Source: Bacillus sp. (in: firmicutes)
Lineage (GTDB): Bacteria > Bacillota > Bacilli > Bacillales > Cytobacillaceae
Assembly (NCBI GenBank): GCA_011524525.1
Contig: WTKE01000041.1
Span: 1 to 55,379, forward strand
Reading direction: 5' to 3'
DNA length: 55,379 nucleotides
Shown: piece after piece, positions 1-9,609 of the stretch
How the letters are laid out: each line of letters begins with the position of its first letter
Numbering within the stretch: the stretch's first letter is position 1
Program-made: the position numbers and the translations under genes
The notes under the pieces: generated by a model
Told to the model about the DNA's origin: nothing
The model's database searches: none
Seen by the model: the letters and a program-made list of their open reading frames with translations, nothing else

Positions 1-92
1 GTTCTTTCAGGAATAATCATTTTTTTTGTGGTACTATCAGGACCTACAAGTTAAATACAATGGAAAATACATAGGTAAAAAGGGTTGAGTGT

Positions 93-800
93 ATGAAAGG
101 TCAAGTAGTGTTGTTATTGTCCATCGTAATAATGGTGTTGACGGGCTGCATGTATCCTCAGGATGAGTTAGCTCAAAACCAAATACCGTACGAAGATCAA
201 GTTCAAGCGGTTCAAACAGCTGTTAAGCAATTTCAAACGGACAATGGTGGGATATTACCAATAAAGACGAAGGAAATGGATACTCCTATTTATGAAAAGT
301 ACCCGATTGATTTTAACAGAATCAGTCCGAAGTATATAGCAGAACCACCTGGTAACGCTTATGAATCAGGAGGTGTATTTCAATACGTACTAGTTGACGT
401 GGAGGAAAATCCAACGGTAAAGATTTTTGATTTGCGACTGGCGGAAAAAATTAAAGATATAAATCTTTTAATTAGTTTACAAAAATACCCTCCTTACAAA
501 GAAGAAATAACAAAAGGTGTATACACAATGGATTTCAAGAAAATAGGTTATGAGGAAGAACCATTTGTTGTTAGCCCGTATACGAACCAAAACCTTCCTT
601 TTGTTATAACTGGAAGTGGAGAAGTATTTGTAGATTACAGAAGTGATTTATATCAAACAATGCAAAATAGAAGTTGTAAGAAGGCTGCAGGTGAGGATAT
701 TCGTGGCTGCTTAATACAGGATTCATTGTTTGTACCTGCCTTTTCACTGCCATATACAATGGATGAAAAGACAAAAGAACCTATCTTTTTAGTGGATTAG
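93..800 (+). CDS. yphF: YphF-like lipoprotein
   Basis: A 235-residue exported protein. The N-terminus has a short basic start, a hydrophobic stretch and the lipobox L-T-G-C with Cys19 as the predicted lipidation site, so it should be anchored on the outer face of the membrane. The body is hydrophilic with no catalytic motif that I recognise; two Cys residues lie near the C-terminus (R-S-C-K and R-G-C-L). It sits immediately upstream of spoIVA, as yphF does in B. subtilis. The ATG follows an AAAGG ribosome binding site. Function is unknown; the name rests on position and lipoprotein character. Confidence 0.8.
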   Translation: MKGQVVLLLSIVIMVLTGCMYPQDELAQNQIPYEDQVQAVQTAVKQFQTDNGGILPIKTKEMDTPIYEKYPIDFNRISPKYIAEPPGNAYESGGVFQYVLVDVEENPTVKIFDLRLAEKIKDINLLISLQKYPPYKEEITKGVYTMDFKKIGYEEEPFVVSPYTNQNLPFVITGSGEVFVDYRSDLYQTMQNRSCKKAAGEDIRGCLIQDSLFVPAFSLPYTMDEKTKEPIFLVD

Positions 801-804
801 TCAT

Positions 805-848
805 AACCACTCTCCTACAGAAATACAATGTAGGAGAGTGGTTTTTTT
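805..848 (+). terminator. Intrinsic terminator of yphF
   Basis: A 15-bp perfect stem (805-819 with 829-843) with a 9-nt loop, followed by a run of T. It separates yphF from spoIVA. Confidence 0.9.
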
Positions 849-901
849 ATATTTGTATGGACTATAACAGTTAGGCAAAAAAAAATATAAAAACTGTCAT
901 A

Positions 902-918
902 ACGTTGTAGGACAACGT
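902..918. repeat. Inverted repeat upstream of spoIVA
   Basis: ACGTTGT at 902-908 and ACAACGT at 912-918 form a perfect 7-bp inverted repeat with a 3-nt spacer. It lies directly upstream of the candidate spoIVA promoter and could be an operator half-site pair or chance. Confidence 0.5.
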
Positions 919-943
919 CATACACATATATTGTCTATACATT
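918..943 (+). promoter_or_regulatory. Candidate sigma-E promoter of spoIVA
   Basis: TCATA at 918-922 and CTATACATT at 935-943 resemble the sigma-E -35 and -10 elements at a usable spacing, about 48 nt before the TTG start. spoIVA is a mother-cell gene transcribed by sigma-E in B. subtilis. The -10 match is imperfect. Confidence 0.4.
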
Positions 944-990
944 AGGGTAAATTTTATCCCACTATCTCATTGATTTCAGGAGGGGATCAC

Positions 991-2469
991 TTGGAAAAGG
1001 TAGATATTTTTAAAGATATTGCCGAAAGAACGGGCGGCGATATATATTTAGGAGTTGTAGGAGCAGTAAGAACAGGGAAATCAACCTTTATCAAGAAGTT
1101 TATGGAGCTAGTTGTTATCCCAAACATGGCAAATGAATCAGATCGAGCTCGCACCCAAGATGAATTGCCTCAAAGTGCTGCCGGGAAAACGATTATGACA
1201 ACTGAACCAAAATTTGTTCCAAATCAGGCTGCAAGCATACATGTTGATGATGGGTTGGATGTGAATATCCGCTTAGTTGACTGTGTTGGTTACACGGTTC
1301 CAGGTGCGAAGGGCTACGAAGACGAAAATGGACCAAGAATGATTAATACACCTTGGTATGAGGAGCCTATTCCATTCCATGAAGCAGCTGAAATTGGAAC
1401 GAGGAAGGTTATTCAAGAGCACTCAACAATTGGTGTGGTTATTACTACAGATGGTACTATTGGAGAAATTCCGCGTTCTGCATACTTAGAAGCTGAGGAA
1501 AGAGTAATCAATGAATTAAAAGAGGTTGGAAAACCTTTCATAATGGTCATTAACAGCGTACAACCTTACCATCCGAATACGGAAAAATTACGTACAGAGC
1601 TTTCAGAGAAATACGATATTCCTGTATTGGCCATGAGCGTGGAAGGAATGCGCGAAGGTGACGTCATGAACGTAATGCGTGAAGCGCTTTATGAATTCCC
1701 TGTGCTTGAAGTAAACGTGAATCTTCCTAGCTGGGTCATGGTCCTGAGAGAGGATCACTGGCTAAGAGAAAGCTATCAGGAAGCAGTGAAAGATACAGTT
1801 AAAGATATTAAGAGATTAAGAGATGTTGACCGAGTCGTAAGTCAATTTAGTGATTATGAATTTATTGATCGTGCAGGGCTTGCTGGAATTGAGATGGGGC
1901 AAGGAATTGCTGAGATCGACCTGTATGCGCCAGACGATTTATACGATGACATTTTAAAAGAGATTGTCGGAGTAGAAATACGAGGGAAAGACCATTTGTT
2001 AGAGCTAATGCAAGATTTTGCTCATGCGAAGCAAGAATATGATCAAATCTCTGATGCACTTAAGATGGTAAAGCAAACAGGCTATGGAATTGCTGCACCG
2101 TCACTTGCTGACATGAGCTTGGATGAGCCTGAAATCATCCGCCAAGGACCACGCTTTGGTGTACGCTTAAAAGCGGTAGCACCTTCCATCCATATGATTA
2201 AAGTGGATGTAGAGTCCGAATTTGCTCCGATCATCGGTACTGAGAAGCAAAGTGAAGAATTGGTTCGATACTTGATGCAAGATTTTGAGGACGATCCACT
2301 GTCTATCTGGAACTCTGATATTTTCGGAAGAAGTCTAAGCTCCATCGTTCGTGAAGGAATTCAAGCGAAATTATCACTTATGCCTGAAAACGCAAGATAT
2401 AAGCTAAAAGAAACGCTAGAAAGAATCATCAACGAAGGTTCTGGTGGATTAATTGCTATAATCTTATAA
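991..2469 (+). CDS. spoIVA: Stage IV sporulation protein A, coat morphogenetic ATPase
   Basis: SpoIVA coats the outer forespore membrane in the mother cell, polymerises using ATP hydrolysis, and is the platform for coat and cortex assembly. The 492 codons from the TTG at 991 match the family length exactly, and the product begins M-E-K-V-D-I-F-K-D-I as in B. subtilis. A Walker A motif G-x4-G-K-S/T is at residues 24-32 with Lys30. The C-terminus ends G-G-L-I-A-I-I-L, the tail known to contact SpoVM. AGGAGGGGAT sits just before the TTG; an in-frame ATG at 970 lies upstream of that ribosome binding site and is rejected. Monocistronic, with terminators on both sides. Confidence 0.97.
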   Translation: MEKVDIFKDIAERTGGDIYLGVVGAVRTGKSTFIKKFMELVVIPNMANESDRARTQDELPQSAAGKTIMTTEPKFVPNQAASIHVDDGLDVNIRLVDCVGYTVPGAKGYEDENGPRMINTPWYEEPIPFHEAAEIGTRKVIQEHSTIGVVITTDGTIGEIPRSAYLEAEERVINELKEVGKPFIMVINSVQPYHPNTEKLRTELSEKYDIPVLAMSVEGMREGDVMNVMREALYEFPVLEVNVNLPSWVMVLREDHWLRESYQEAVKDTVKDIKRLRDVDRVVSQFSDYEFIDRAGLAGIEMGQGIAEIDLYAPDDLYDDILKEIVGVEIRGKDHLLELMQDFAHAKQEYDQISDALKMVKQTGYGIAAPSLADMSLDEPEIIRQGPRFGVRLKAVAPSIHMIKVDVESEFAPIIGTEKQSEELVRYLMQDFEDDPLSIWNSDIFGRSLSSIVREGIQAKLSLMPENARYKLKETLERIINEGSGGLIAIIL

Positions 2470-2476
2470 ATGCTAG

Positions 2477-2502
2477 GACTCCTAAATGGGAGTCTTTTTT
2501 TT
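2477..2502 (+). terminator. Terminator of spoIVA
   Basis: Stem GACTCC (2477-2482) with GGAGTC (2489-2494), followed by eight T. Confidence 0.85.
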
Positions 2503-2503
2503 G

Positions 2504-2524
2504 CGTGATTTTAACAAAATCACG
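2504..2524. repeat. Perfect 9-bp inverted repeat after spoIVA
   Basis: CGTGATTTT (2504-2512) and AAAATCACG (2516-2524) are perfectly complementary with a 3-nt spacer. No T-run follows, so it does not look like a second terminator. It lies at the start of the roughly 310-bp gap before hbs. The rest of that gap is AT-rich, with a weak AAACC/GGTTT hairpin near 2634-2658 and the hbs promoter. Confidence 0.55.
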
Positions 2525-2669
2525 ACAAAATTCATCAAAAAGCCCGAAAATACTACCATAAATTAGCGAAAATTCTTGATAACCCCAATTTATTATGATA
2601 ATCTTTTAACAGAATTACTACGATATGCCGTCAAACCCTTATAAATAAAGGTTTTTCGTAAAAAAAACG

Positions 2670-2698
2670 TTGAAAAATTAGTTTTCATCATTTAATAT
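2670..2698 (+). promoter_or_regulatory. Candidate sigma-A promoter of hbs
   Basis: TTGAAA (2670-2675), 17-bp spacer, TAATAT (2693-2698). hbs in B. subtilis has more than one promoter; other AT-rich matches occur around 2576-2604 but are less clear. Confidence 0.5.
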
Positions 2699-2815
2699 AA
2701 GGCATGTCAGAGAAAACAGCTTCAATTACGTATAGAATTCAACTAAATTGTTTACTAATGAAGATAAGAACGTTTTCACTAACTGAATACACCATTTTGG
2801 GAGGAGGTGAAAGGC

Positions 2816-3088
2816 ATGAACAAGACAGAACTAATCAACGCAGTTGCTGAAGCGAGTGAACTTTCTAAAAAGGACGCTACTAAAGCAGTTGACGCAGTTT
2901 TCGATTCAATTCTTGAAGCCCTTAAAAACGGGGATAAAGTTCAATTAATCGGATTTGGTAACTTCGAAGTTCGTGAGCGTGCAGCTCGTAAAGGACGTAA
3001 CCCACAAACTGGTGAAGAGATCGAAATCTCTGCTAGTAAGGTTCCTGCTTTCAAACCAGGAAAAGCACTTAAAGACGCTGTTAAATAA
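2816..3088 (+). CDS. hbs: HU-family DNA-binding protein HBsu
   Basis: The essential nucleoid protein of Bacillus, a homodimer that bends DNA and compacts the chromosome. The 90-residue product (92 in B. subtilis) begins [10 protein letters not shown]. It contains the DNA-binding beta-arm with the [11 protein letters not shown] motif, in which the Pro intercalates. A strong GGGAGGAGGTGA site precedes the ATG at 2816. An in-frame GTG at 2807 lies inside that site and is rejected. Transcribed alone, with a terminator about 30 bp downstream. The 3' end is slightly shortened relative to B. subtilis (ends D-A-V-K). Confidence 0.97.
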   Translation: MNKTELINAVAEASELSKKDATKAVDAVFDSILEALKNGDKVQLIGFGNFEVRERAARKGRNPQTGEEIEISASKVPAFKPGKALKDAVK

Positions 3089-3119
3089 TTACATAAATTG
3101 ATATATGTTTATGTTGTAG

Positions 3120-3157
3120 AAAAGGATCTCGTTTATACGTGATCCTTTTTCTATTTT
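3120..3157 (+). terminator. Terminator of hbs
   Basis: AAAAGGATC (3120-3128) pairs with GATCCTTTT (3141-3149), with an inner CGT/ACG extension, followed by a T-rich tract. Confidence 0.85.
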
Positions 3158-3195
3158 TTCAGTTCTTTTGTGGCACATTAAAAGAACCTTCTACT

Positions 3196-3225
3196 TTGCT
3201 AGAAAGAAATTGGTTGTGCTAATAT
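3196..3225 (+). promoter_or_regulatory. Candidate sigma-A promoter of folE-mtrB
   Basis: TTGCTA (3196-3201), 18-bp spacer, TAATAT (3220-3225) preceded by TGC, an extended -10 element. Confidence 0.45.
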
Positions 3226-3290
3226 GTATAAGTATAGTTGGCATGATATGAAAAAACAGAGGGAACTCATTGCAGTAGGAGGAATTAAGT

Positions 3291-3857
3291 ATGTCAGAAG
3301 TTAATCGTACCCAAATAGAGGAAGCGGTGCGTCTTATATTGGAAGCCGTAGGTGAAGATCCAAATCGTGAGGGTGTGCTTGATACGCCAAAACGAGTAGC
3401 GAAAATGTACGAGGAAGTATTCTCGGGATTAAAACAAGATCCAAAAGAATATTTCGAAACCGTATTTAGTGAGGACCATGAAGAAATAGTACTTGTAAAA
3501 GATATTCCATTTTACTCCATGTGTGAACATCATCTAGTTCCTTTTTATGGTGTCGCTCATGTAGCTTATATACCAAGAAATGGTCGTGTAACAGGTTTGA
3601 GTAAGTTAGCTAGGGCTGTTGAAGCTGTAGCTAAACGTCCACAGTTGCAAGAAAGAATCACTTCAACAGTGGTTGAAGCGATTATGGAGAAACTGGAGCC
3701 TTATGGTGCAATGGTTGTAGTTGAAGCAGAGCATATGTGTATGACTATGCGCGGTGTGAAGAAACCTGGTGCAAAAACCGTAACCCAAGCAGTTCGAGGA
3801 ACGCTTGCGGAGGACGCAACGGCAAGAGCTGAGGTACTATCCCTAATTAAATACTAA
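3291..3857 (+). CDS. folE: GTP cyclohydrolase I
   Basis: Converts GTP to 7,8-dihydroneopterin triphosphate, the first step of tetrahydrofolate synthesis. At 188 residues it matches the B. subtilis enzyme (FolE/MtrA, about 190). The zinc site is visible as C-E-H-H at 78-81 and Cys150 in H-M-C-M-T-M-R-G, followed by the G-V-x-K-P-G-A substrate loop. The ATG follows AGGAGG. It forms a two-gene operon with mtrB, 67 bp downstream, the arrangement known from B. subtilis. The gap holds a short GGGCTA/TAGCCC hairpin. Confidence 0.97.
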   Translation: MSEVNRTQIEEAVRLILEAVGEDPNREGVLDTPKRVAKMYEEVFSGLKQDPKEYFETVFSEDHEEIVLVKDIPFYSMCEHHLVPFYGVAHVAYIPRNGRVTGLSKLARAVEAVAKRPQLQERITSTVVEAIMEKLEPYGAMVVVEAEHMCMTMRGVKKPGAKTVTQAVRGTLAEDATARAEVLSLIKY

Positions 3858-3924
3858 AACAAACATAATAGAGGGGGCTACATAACGGTTAGCCCTTTCA
3901 TTAAAATGAAGGGAGCGAGAAATA

Positions 3925-4164
3925 ATGGACCAAAAAAATTCGTTAACAAGTGATTATATCGTTATAAAAGCAATTGAAGATGGTGTTAATGTAATCGGTT
4001 TAACAAGAGGCACTGATACAAAGTTTCATCACTCAGAGAAACTGGATAAAGGCGAGGTAATGATTGCTCAGTTTACTGAACACACATCAGCTATAAAAAT
4101 TCGTGGGAATGCAAAAATTATTACTTCTTACGGAGAGATTGAGAGCGAAACAAAAGGGAAATAA
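3925..4164 (+). CDS. mtrB: trp RNA-binding attenuation protein TRAP
   Basis: TRAP forms an 11-subunit ring that, when loaded with tryptophan, binds GAG/UAG triplet repeats in trp leader and trp-related mRNAs to cause termination or block translation. The 79-residue product is nearly collinear with the 75-residue B. subtilis protein, including [16 protein letters not shown] and the Thr/Gly loops that bury tryptophan. It has a few extra residues at each end. It is co-transcribed with folE. The trp operon normally found about 7 kb downstream is missing here, so its targets must be elsewhere. Confidence 0.96.
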   Translation: MDQKNSLTSDYIVIKAIEDGVNVIGLTRGTDTKFHHSEKLDKGEVMIAQFTEHTSAIKIRGNAKIITSYGEIESETKGK

Positions 4165-4195
4165 ATGCGAATCATGTCCATTTAGTAAGCATTTA

Positions 4196-4204
4196 TGTTA
4201 TAAT
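4196..4204 (+). promoter_or_regulatory. Extended -10 promoter of hepS-menH-hepT
   Basis: TGTTATAAT is a perfect extended -10 element (TATAAT at 4199-4204). The -35 is poor, which fits an extended -10 promoter. It lies about 115 bp before hepS. Confidence 0.5.
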
Positions 4205-4319
4205 TGTCTCTGCCTTTAATGAGTAGGTAAATCGTACATATACAAAGTAATCCTCATCCAAAATAATGAGGCTAAAACATAATACATATACAGAATTTGG
4301 GGATACAAGGGTGATAATT

Positions 4320-5141
4320 GTGGGAGACTTTCAAAGAAAAATAGCCAATGTGAAGGAAAAAGTAGAGGAAAGGCTCCTTCACCCCTATATGTTCCAATAT
4401 ATAAATACACCAGCGTTAGACGAAGATAAGCTATTGTTGCTTGTTTCGATTTTGGATCAATGCAAGTTAACTAATAAAGAGTTAGAGAATTATTCAATAA
4501 CAACCATGTTGCTTCAAGTAGCTCTTGATACTCATGAACAAGTATCCAACACAAGTGCGAATAATAATGAAGTATTAAAGAAGAGACAGTTAACAGTACT
4601 AGCGGGTGTTTATTATAGTGGTTTATATTATAAAATACTGGCTGAGTGTCATGATGTGCAGGCCATTCGAATGCTAGCGCAAGGAATAAAATTAATAAAT
4701 GATAAAAAAATAATTGTATATCAACAAGATATTTCAGAAATCGATACTTTGATGAACAATGTAAAGTTGATTGAATCATCTCTCATTGATCAATTTACCG
4801 ATTATTTTCGTTTAGATGGATGGAATGGTATCGTCGAAAATTTCTTGTTTATTAAGCGCCTTAGTAAGGAAAAGGATAATTTTGTACAAAAGAAATCGTC
4901 GATTGTATTTGACGCTCTTCATACTCTTATTTTTCCAAAACATAACGGTTCACATAAAGACCTTTCTCTTGAGCAACAAAACTACCTAATATTAATTTGT
5001 GACCGATATATAGAGTTCTCTAAACAATTATTAGAAAAGGCTAAAAAAGAGCTTCCTCGAATAAATGAGCTGTTAGATTCTCGAATCACATCCATAATTA
5101 ACCAAAAAACGATAGCAAAAACATTTGTGGAAGAAGGGTAA
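4320..5141 (+). CDS. hepS: Heptaprenyl diphosphate synthase component I
   Basis: Non-catalytic subunit that works with HepT to make the C35 heptaprenyl chain used as the side chain of menaquinone-7. From the GTG at 4320 the product has 273 residues, against about 250 in B. subtilis. Its first 28 residues align without gaps with that protein (shared I-A-N and L-x-H-P-Y), and Q-L-T-V-L-A-G-x-Y-x-S-G-L-Y-Y is conserved. GTG 4320 is chosen because AAGGGTGAT lies just before it; ATG 4266 and GTG 4311 would add residues that the family lacks. No DDxxD motif is present, as expected. The extra length is in the C-terminal third. Confidence 0.92.
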   Translation: MGDFQRKIANVKEKVEERLLHPYMFQYINTPALDEDKLLLLVSILDQCKLTNKELENYSITTMLLQVALDTHEQVSNTSANNNEVLKKRQLTVLAGVYYSGLYYKILAECHDVQAIRMLAQGIKLINDKKIIVYQQDISEIDTLMNNVKLIESSLIDQFTDYFRLDGWNGIVENFLFIKRLSKEKDNFVQKKSSIVFDALHTLIFPKHNGSHKDLSLEQQNYLILICDRYIEFSKQLLEKAKKELPRINELLDSRITSIINQKTIAKTFVEEG

Positions 5142-5146
5142 GAAGC

Positions 5147-5848
5147 ATGAGTCAGTCGAAAGAAGAACGAGTTCATAACGTTTTTGAAAAGATCTCAGAT
5201 AACTACGACAAAATGAATTCTGTTATTAGCTTTAAACTCCATACTAAATGGAGAGAAGATACGATGAAAAGAATGAATGTACAAAAAGGGAAAAAGGCAC
5301 TAGATGTTTGTTGTGGAACAGCCGATTGGACCATCGCACTTGCAGATGCTGTAGGCCCTTCTGGTGAAGTGGTAGGACTTGACTTTAGCCAAAATATGCT
5401 TAATGTAGGTAAACAAAAGGTTACTGAGGCAAATCTCAATCAAGTGACGCTCATCCATGGAAATGCCATGGAGCTTCCGTTTCCTGACCATTCATTTGAT
5501 TATGTTACAATTGGATTTGGATTAAGAAATGTACCAGATTATCTTCAAGTATTAAAAGAAATGAATCGTGTTTTAAAGCCGGGCGGAATTGCAGTATGTC
5601 TTGAAACATCACAACCAACAATAATAGGCTATCGGCAGCTGTTCTATTTTTATTTTAGGTTTATTATGCCTTTGTTTGGTAGGATGTTTGCCAAAAGTTA
5701 TAGTGAATATTCGTGGTTACAAGAATCAGCTAGAGACTTTCCAGGTGTTAAGGAACTCGCAGGTTTATTCAAACAAGCAGGTTTTAAGAATGTCACTTAT
5801 AAGCCATACAGTGGCGGGGCAGCTGCTGTTCATTTTGGTCATAAATAA
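5147..5848 (+). CDS. menH: Demethylmenaquinone methyltransferase
   Basis: Methylates demethylmenaquinone to menaquinone with S-adenosylmethionine, the last step of menaquinone synthesis (menH/ubiE/menG family). Its 233 residues equal the B. subtilis length. The SAM-binding motif [11 protein letters not shown] lies near residues 50-60, followed by G-L-D-F-S and, later, G-F-G-L-R-N and V-L-K-P-G-G. It starts 5 bp after hepS and is followed by hepT. The operon therefore makes the prenyl tail and performs the final ring methylation. Confidence 0.96.
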   Translation: MSQSKEERVHNVFEKISDNYDKMNSVISFKLHTKWREDTMKRMNVQKGKKALDVCCGTADWTIALADAVGPSGEVVGLDFSQNMLNVGKQKVTEANLNQVTLIHGNAMELPFPDHSFDYVTIGFGLRNVPDYLQVLKEMNRVLKPGGIAVCLETSQPTIIGYRQLFYFYFRFIMPLFGRMFAKSYSEYSWLQESARDFPGVKELAGLFKQAGFKNVTYKPYSGGAAAVHFGHK

Positions 5849-5887
5849 AATAATCTTCATGTACAGGTTAGGCTAGGTGATTCACGA

Positions 5888-6850
5888 ATGAAGCTGAAAA
5901 TGATGTATTCATTTTTAAACTCAGATATTAATATAATTGAGAAAACACTAGAAGATACGGTGAAGGCTGAGTCACCTCTTCTTCGTCAAGCATCTCTACA
6001 CTTGTTGCAAGCAGGGGGGAAGAGAATTCGCCCTGTTTTTGTCTTGCTGTCAGGAAAGTTTGGCGACTATGATATATATGAGATGAAGAACGTGGCAGTG
6101 GCACTTGAACTTATCCATATGGCTTCACTTGTTCATGATGATGTCATTGACGATGCAGAACTTAGACGCGGCCAGCCAACCATTAAAGCAAAATGGGATA
6201 ACCGGATAGCGATGTATACAGGCGATTATATTTTTGCCAGATCGCTAGAATTAATGACAAATATTAAAAACCCACTTGCACATCAAATTCTCTCAGAAAC
6301 GATTGTTCAGTTATGTGTTGGGGAAATTGAGCAAATTAAATTTAAATATGATTACAATCAAAAGCTACGTGACTATTTACTCCGAATTAAGCGTAAAACA
6401 GCTTTATTGATTGCAGCCAGCTGCCAATTAGGTGCGGTGGCAGCAAACGTCGATGAAGAGATTCACAAGAAGCTGTATCAGTTTGGATATTATGTAGGCA
6501 TGTCCTTTCAAATAACAGATGACGTGCTAGATTTTACGGGTACGGAAGAGCAATTAGGTAAACCAGCTGGTGGTGACTTATTGCAAGGAAATATCACACT
6601 ACCCGTACTGTTTGCCATGGGGGATGAATCTTTACGTAAAAAAATTACCGGGGTAAATGAACATACATCATCAGCAGAAATTGAGGAGATTATCACTTCA
6701 ATAAAGAATTCTGGTGCCATTGAGCGTTCGCTTTCTATTAGTGACCGATACCTACAGAAAGCTATTCATGTATTAAATCAATTACCGAATAACCGAGCTA
6801 AAAAGACGCTGAGAGATATAGCTGTGTACATAGGTAAGCGAAAATTTTAA
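5888..6850 (+). CDS. hepT: Heptaprenyl diphosphate synthase component II
   Basis: Catalytic trans-prenyltransferase subunit that adds isopentenyl diphosphate to farnesyl diphosphate up to C35. In the 320 residues the two aspartate-rich motifs are seen as D-D-V-I-D-D at 84-89 and D-D-V-L-D at 211-215. The G-G-K-R-I-R-P substrate motif lies near 43-49. The start ATG 5888 follows AGGTGA, and M-x-x-K-x-x-Y-S-F-L matches the B. subtilis N-terminus. It is the last gene of the hepS-menH-hepT operon; no clear terminator follows. Confidence 0.96.
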   Translation: MKLKMMYSFLNSDINIIEKTLEDTVKAESPLLRQASLHLLQAGGKRIRPVFVLLSGKFGDYDIYEMKNVAVALELIHMASLVHDDVIDDAELRRGQPTIKAKWDNRIAMYTGDYIFARSLELMTNIKNPLAHQILSETIVQLCVGEIEQIKFKYDYNQKLRDYLLRIKRKTALLIAASCQLGAVAANVDEEIHKKLYQFGYYVGMSFQITDDVLDFTGTEEQLGKPAGGDLLQGNITLPVLFAMGDESLRKKITGVNEHTSSAEIEEIITSIKNSGAIERSLSISDRYLQKAIHVLNQLPNNRAKKTLRDIAVYIGKRKF

Positions 6851-6853
6851 ATG

Positions 6854-6883
6854 TTGCGAAATCAGTTATAACTGTGTTACGAT
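6854..6883 (+). promoter_or_regulatory. Candidate promoter of ndk
   Basis: TTGCGA (6854-6859), 18-bp spacer, TACGAT (6878-6883) preceded by TGT. Both hexamers match only four of six. Confidence 0.35.
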
Positions 6884-6942
6884 TCTGGTGGATTGGCTAT
6901 TGGCAATTCATTACATATACGAATCAAAGAGGAGTGTAACTG

Positions 6943-7389
6943 ATGGAGAAAACATTTTTAATGGTTAAACCAGATGGGGTTCAACGTAATTTGATTGGTG
7001 AAATAGTTGGACGTTTTGAGAGGAAGGGCTTTCAATTAGTTGGTGCAAAGTTAATGCTAATTTCTAATGAGTTAGCTGAACAGCATTACGGTGAACATAA
7101 GGAACGCCCTTTCTTCGGCGAGTTGGTAGACTTTATTACTTCAGGTCCTGTTTTCGCAATGGTTTGGGAAGGGGAAAATGTAATTGCTGCTGCACGTCAA
7201 ATGATGGGTGCAACAAACCCTAAGGATTCTCAACCAGGAACGATTCGCGGGGACTACGCTGTGACTGTTGGGAAAAATATTATCCATGGGTCAGATTCTG
7301 CTCCAAGTGCTGAAAGAGAAATCGCTTTATTCTTTAAAGAAGAGGAACTTCTTTCATATAGCAAGCTTTTAAACAATTGGGCTTATTAA
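6943..7389 (+). CDS. ndk: Nucleoside diphosphate kinase
   Basis: Transfers the gamma-phosphate of ATP to nucleoside diphosphates through a phosphohistidine. The catalytic His115 is in N-I-I-H-G-S-D-S with the conserved N-x-x-H-G-S-D context; the N-terminal K-P-D-G-V-Q-R motif binds nucleotide. Length 148 fits the family. The ATG follows GAGGAG. Single gene with its own terminator, in the order hepT-ndk-cheR-aroC seen in B. subtilis. Confidence 0.97.
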   Translation: MEKTFLMVKPDGVQRNLIGEIVGRFERKGFQLVGAKLMLISNELAEQHYGEHKERPFFGELVDFITSGPVFAMVWEGENVIAAARQMMGATNPKDSQPGTIRGDYAVTVGKNIIHGSDSAPSAEREIALFFKEEELLSYSKLLNNWAY

Positions 7390-7393
7390 TACT

Positions 7394-7426
7394 AAAAGAG
7401 ACTTGTTTTTTACAAGTCTCTTTTTT
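7394..7426 (+). terminator. Terminator of ndk
   Basis: AAAAGAGACTTGT pairs with ACAAGTCTCTTTT across a 5-nt loop, followed by T. Confidence 0.9.
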
Positions 7427-7507
7427 GTAACCGTATTCAAATAGTTGGAGTAAAAAATACCCAAGTCTTTTTTCGCATAAATCTTCTCCTTTTTTTTTGA
7501 ATTTCGC

Positions 7508-7513
7508 TATAAT
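7508..7513 (+). promoter_or_regulatory. Candidate -10 box of cheR
   Basis: A perfect TATAAT 42 bp before cheR. The -35 region (around 7484-7490) is poor, so the sigma factor is uncertain; a sigma-D consensus was looked for and not seen. Confidence 0.35.
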
Positions 7514-7527
7514 AAACGTACAGATAG

Positions 7528-8330
<803 letters not shown>

Positions 8331-8331
<1 letters not shown>

Positions 8332-8357
8332 GAGCCGAGCATTTGGCTTCTTTTTTT
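8331..8357 (+). terminator. Terminator of cheR
   Basis: GAGCC/GGCTT stem with an 8-nt loop followed by seven or more T. The stem is short. Confidence 0.7.
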
Positions 8358-8397
8358 GTAAATTCACAAATTTCTGCTATGTTTATTGAAGGACATA

Positions 8398-8406
8398 TGT
8401 TATATT
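8398..8406 (+). promoter_or_regulatory. Candidate extended -10 promoter of the aro supraoperon
   Basis: TGTTATATT (TG at 8398-8399, TATATT at 8401-8406) about 40 bp before aroC, with no good -35. Confidence 0.35.
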
Positions 8407-8445
8407 GAGAAATAATCCTTTAATGAGTTGAAGGGGGAAAGAGAA

Positions 8446-9609
8446 ATGAGATATTTAACAGCAGGAGAGTCACACGGTCCACAATTAACAACAATTATTG
8501 AAGGTTTACCAGCAGGAATGCCGCTTCTTTCAGAAGACATTGACAAAGAATTAGCAAGAAGACAAAAAGGACATGGTCGCGGTAGAAGGATGCAAATTGA
8601 AAAAGATACTGTACATATAACAAGCGGTGTCAGACATGGATTAACACTTGCATCACCTGTAGCACTCGTTGTACAAAACGACGATTGGAAGCATTGGACA
8701 AAGATTATGGGTGCAGAACCTACAGATGATGAAGAAGTTAAGCGTGTTATTACTCGTCCTCGTCCAGGACATGCCGATTTAAACGGCGCACTTAAATATG
8801 GACATAGAGATATGCGTAACGTTCTTGAAAGATCCTCTGCTAGAGAAACAACGGTAAGAGTGGCTGCTGGAGCGGTTGCAAAGAAACTTCTATCTTTACT
8901 AGGTATTAAGGTTGCATCTCATGTAGTTGAGATTGGTGGGATTAAATCAAAGGTACATGCATATGACTCCATTGAGAGTTTGGCGGAAATTACCGAGAAT
9001 TCACCAGTAAGATGTCTAGATCCTGTGGCTGAAAAGCAAATGATGCAGGCAATTGATGATGCAAAAGCAAATGGTGACTCTATCGGAGGAATCGTCGAAG
9101 TAGTTGTTGAGGGAATGCCACCTGGTGTAGGGAGCTATGTTCACTATGACAGAAAGCTCGATTCTAAGCTAGCTGCTGCTATCGTAAGTATTAACGCCTT
9201 TAAGGGTGTTGAATTTGGGATTGGATTTGAAGCAGCTAGGAAGCCTGGTAGCGAAGTTCATGATGAGATTGAGTGGAGTGAAGGAGAAGGGTTCCATCGT
9301 AGCACAAATCGTCTTGGAGGCCTTGAAGGTGGAATGTCGACGGGAATGCCAATCGTTATTCGCGGAGTTATGAAGCCTATTCCAACACTTTATAAGCCAT
9401 TACAAAGTGTGGATATTGATTCTAAAGAATCTTTTACTGCAAGTATTGAGAGATCAGATAGCTGTGCAGTACCTGCTGCCGCAGTCGTTGCTGAAAATGT
9501 AATTGCTTGGGAGCTTGCTACAGCTATAACTAATCAATTCTATGCAGATCGTCTAGATACATTAATTAAATCGATTGAAGATCAAAGAGCATATGCGAGG
9601 GAGTTTTAA
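8446..9609 (+). CDS. aroC: Chorismate synthase
   Basis: Converts 5-enolpyruvylshikimate 3-phosphate to chorismate using reduced FMN (the gene is called aroF in B. subtilis). The product starts [12 protein letters not shown] and has [15 protein letters not shown] near residue 130 and a D-R-x-D-T C-terminal signature. Length 387 fits the family (390 in B. subtilis). The ATG at 8446 follows AAGGGGGAAAG; an in-frame TTG at 8428 is upstream of that site. First gene of the supraoperon; its stop overlaps the aroB start by one base. Confidence 0.97.
   Translation: MRYLTAGESHGPQLTTIIEGLPAGMPLLSEDIDKELARRQKGHGRGRRMQIEKDTVHITSGVRHGLTLASPVALVVQNDDWKHWTKIMGAEPTDDEEVKRVITRPRPGHADLNGALKYGHRDMRNVLERSSARETTVRVAAGAVAKKLLSLLGIKVASHVVEIGGIKSKVHAYDSIESLAEITENSPVRCLDPVAEKQMMQAIDDAKANGDSIGGIVEVVVEGMPPGVGSYVHYDRKLDSKLAAAIVSINAFKGVEFGIGFEAARKPGSEVHDEIEWSEGEGFHRSTNRLGGLEGGMSTGMPIVIRGVMKPIPTLYKPLQSVDIDSKESFTASIERSDSCAVPAAAVVAENVIAWELATAITNQFYADRLDTLIKSIEDQRAYAREF

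Noticed and set aside
3858-3924. TRAP binding site in the folE-mtrB gap
   Set aside because: Too few GAG/TAG triplets and no regular spacing.
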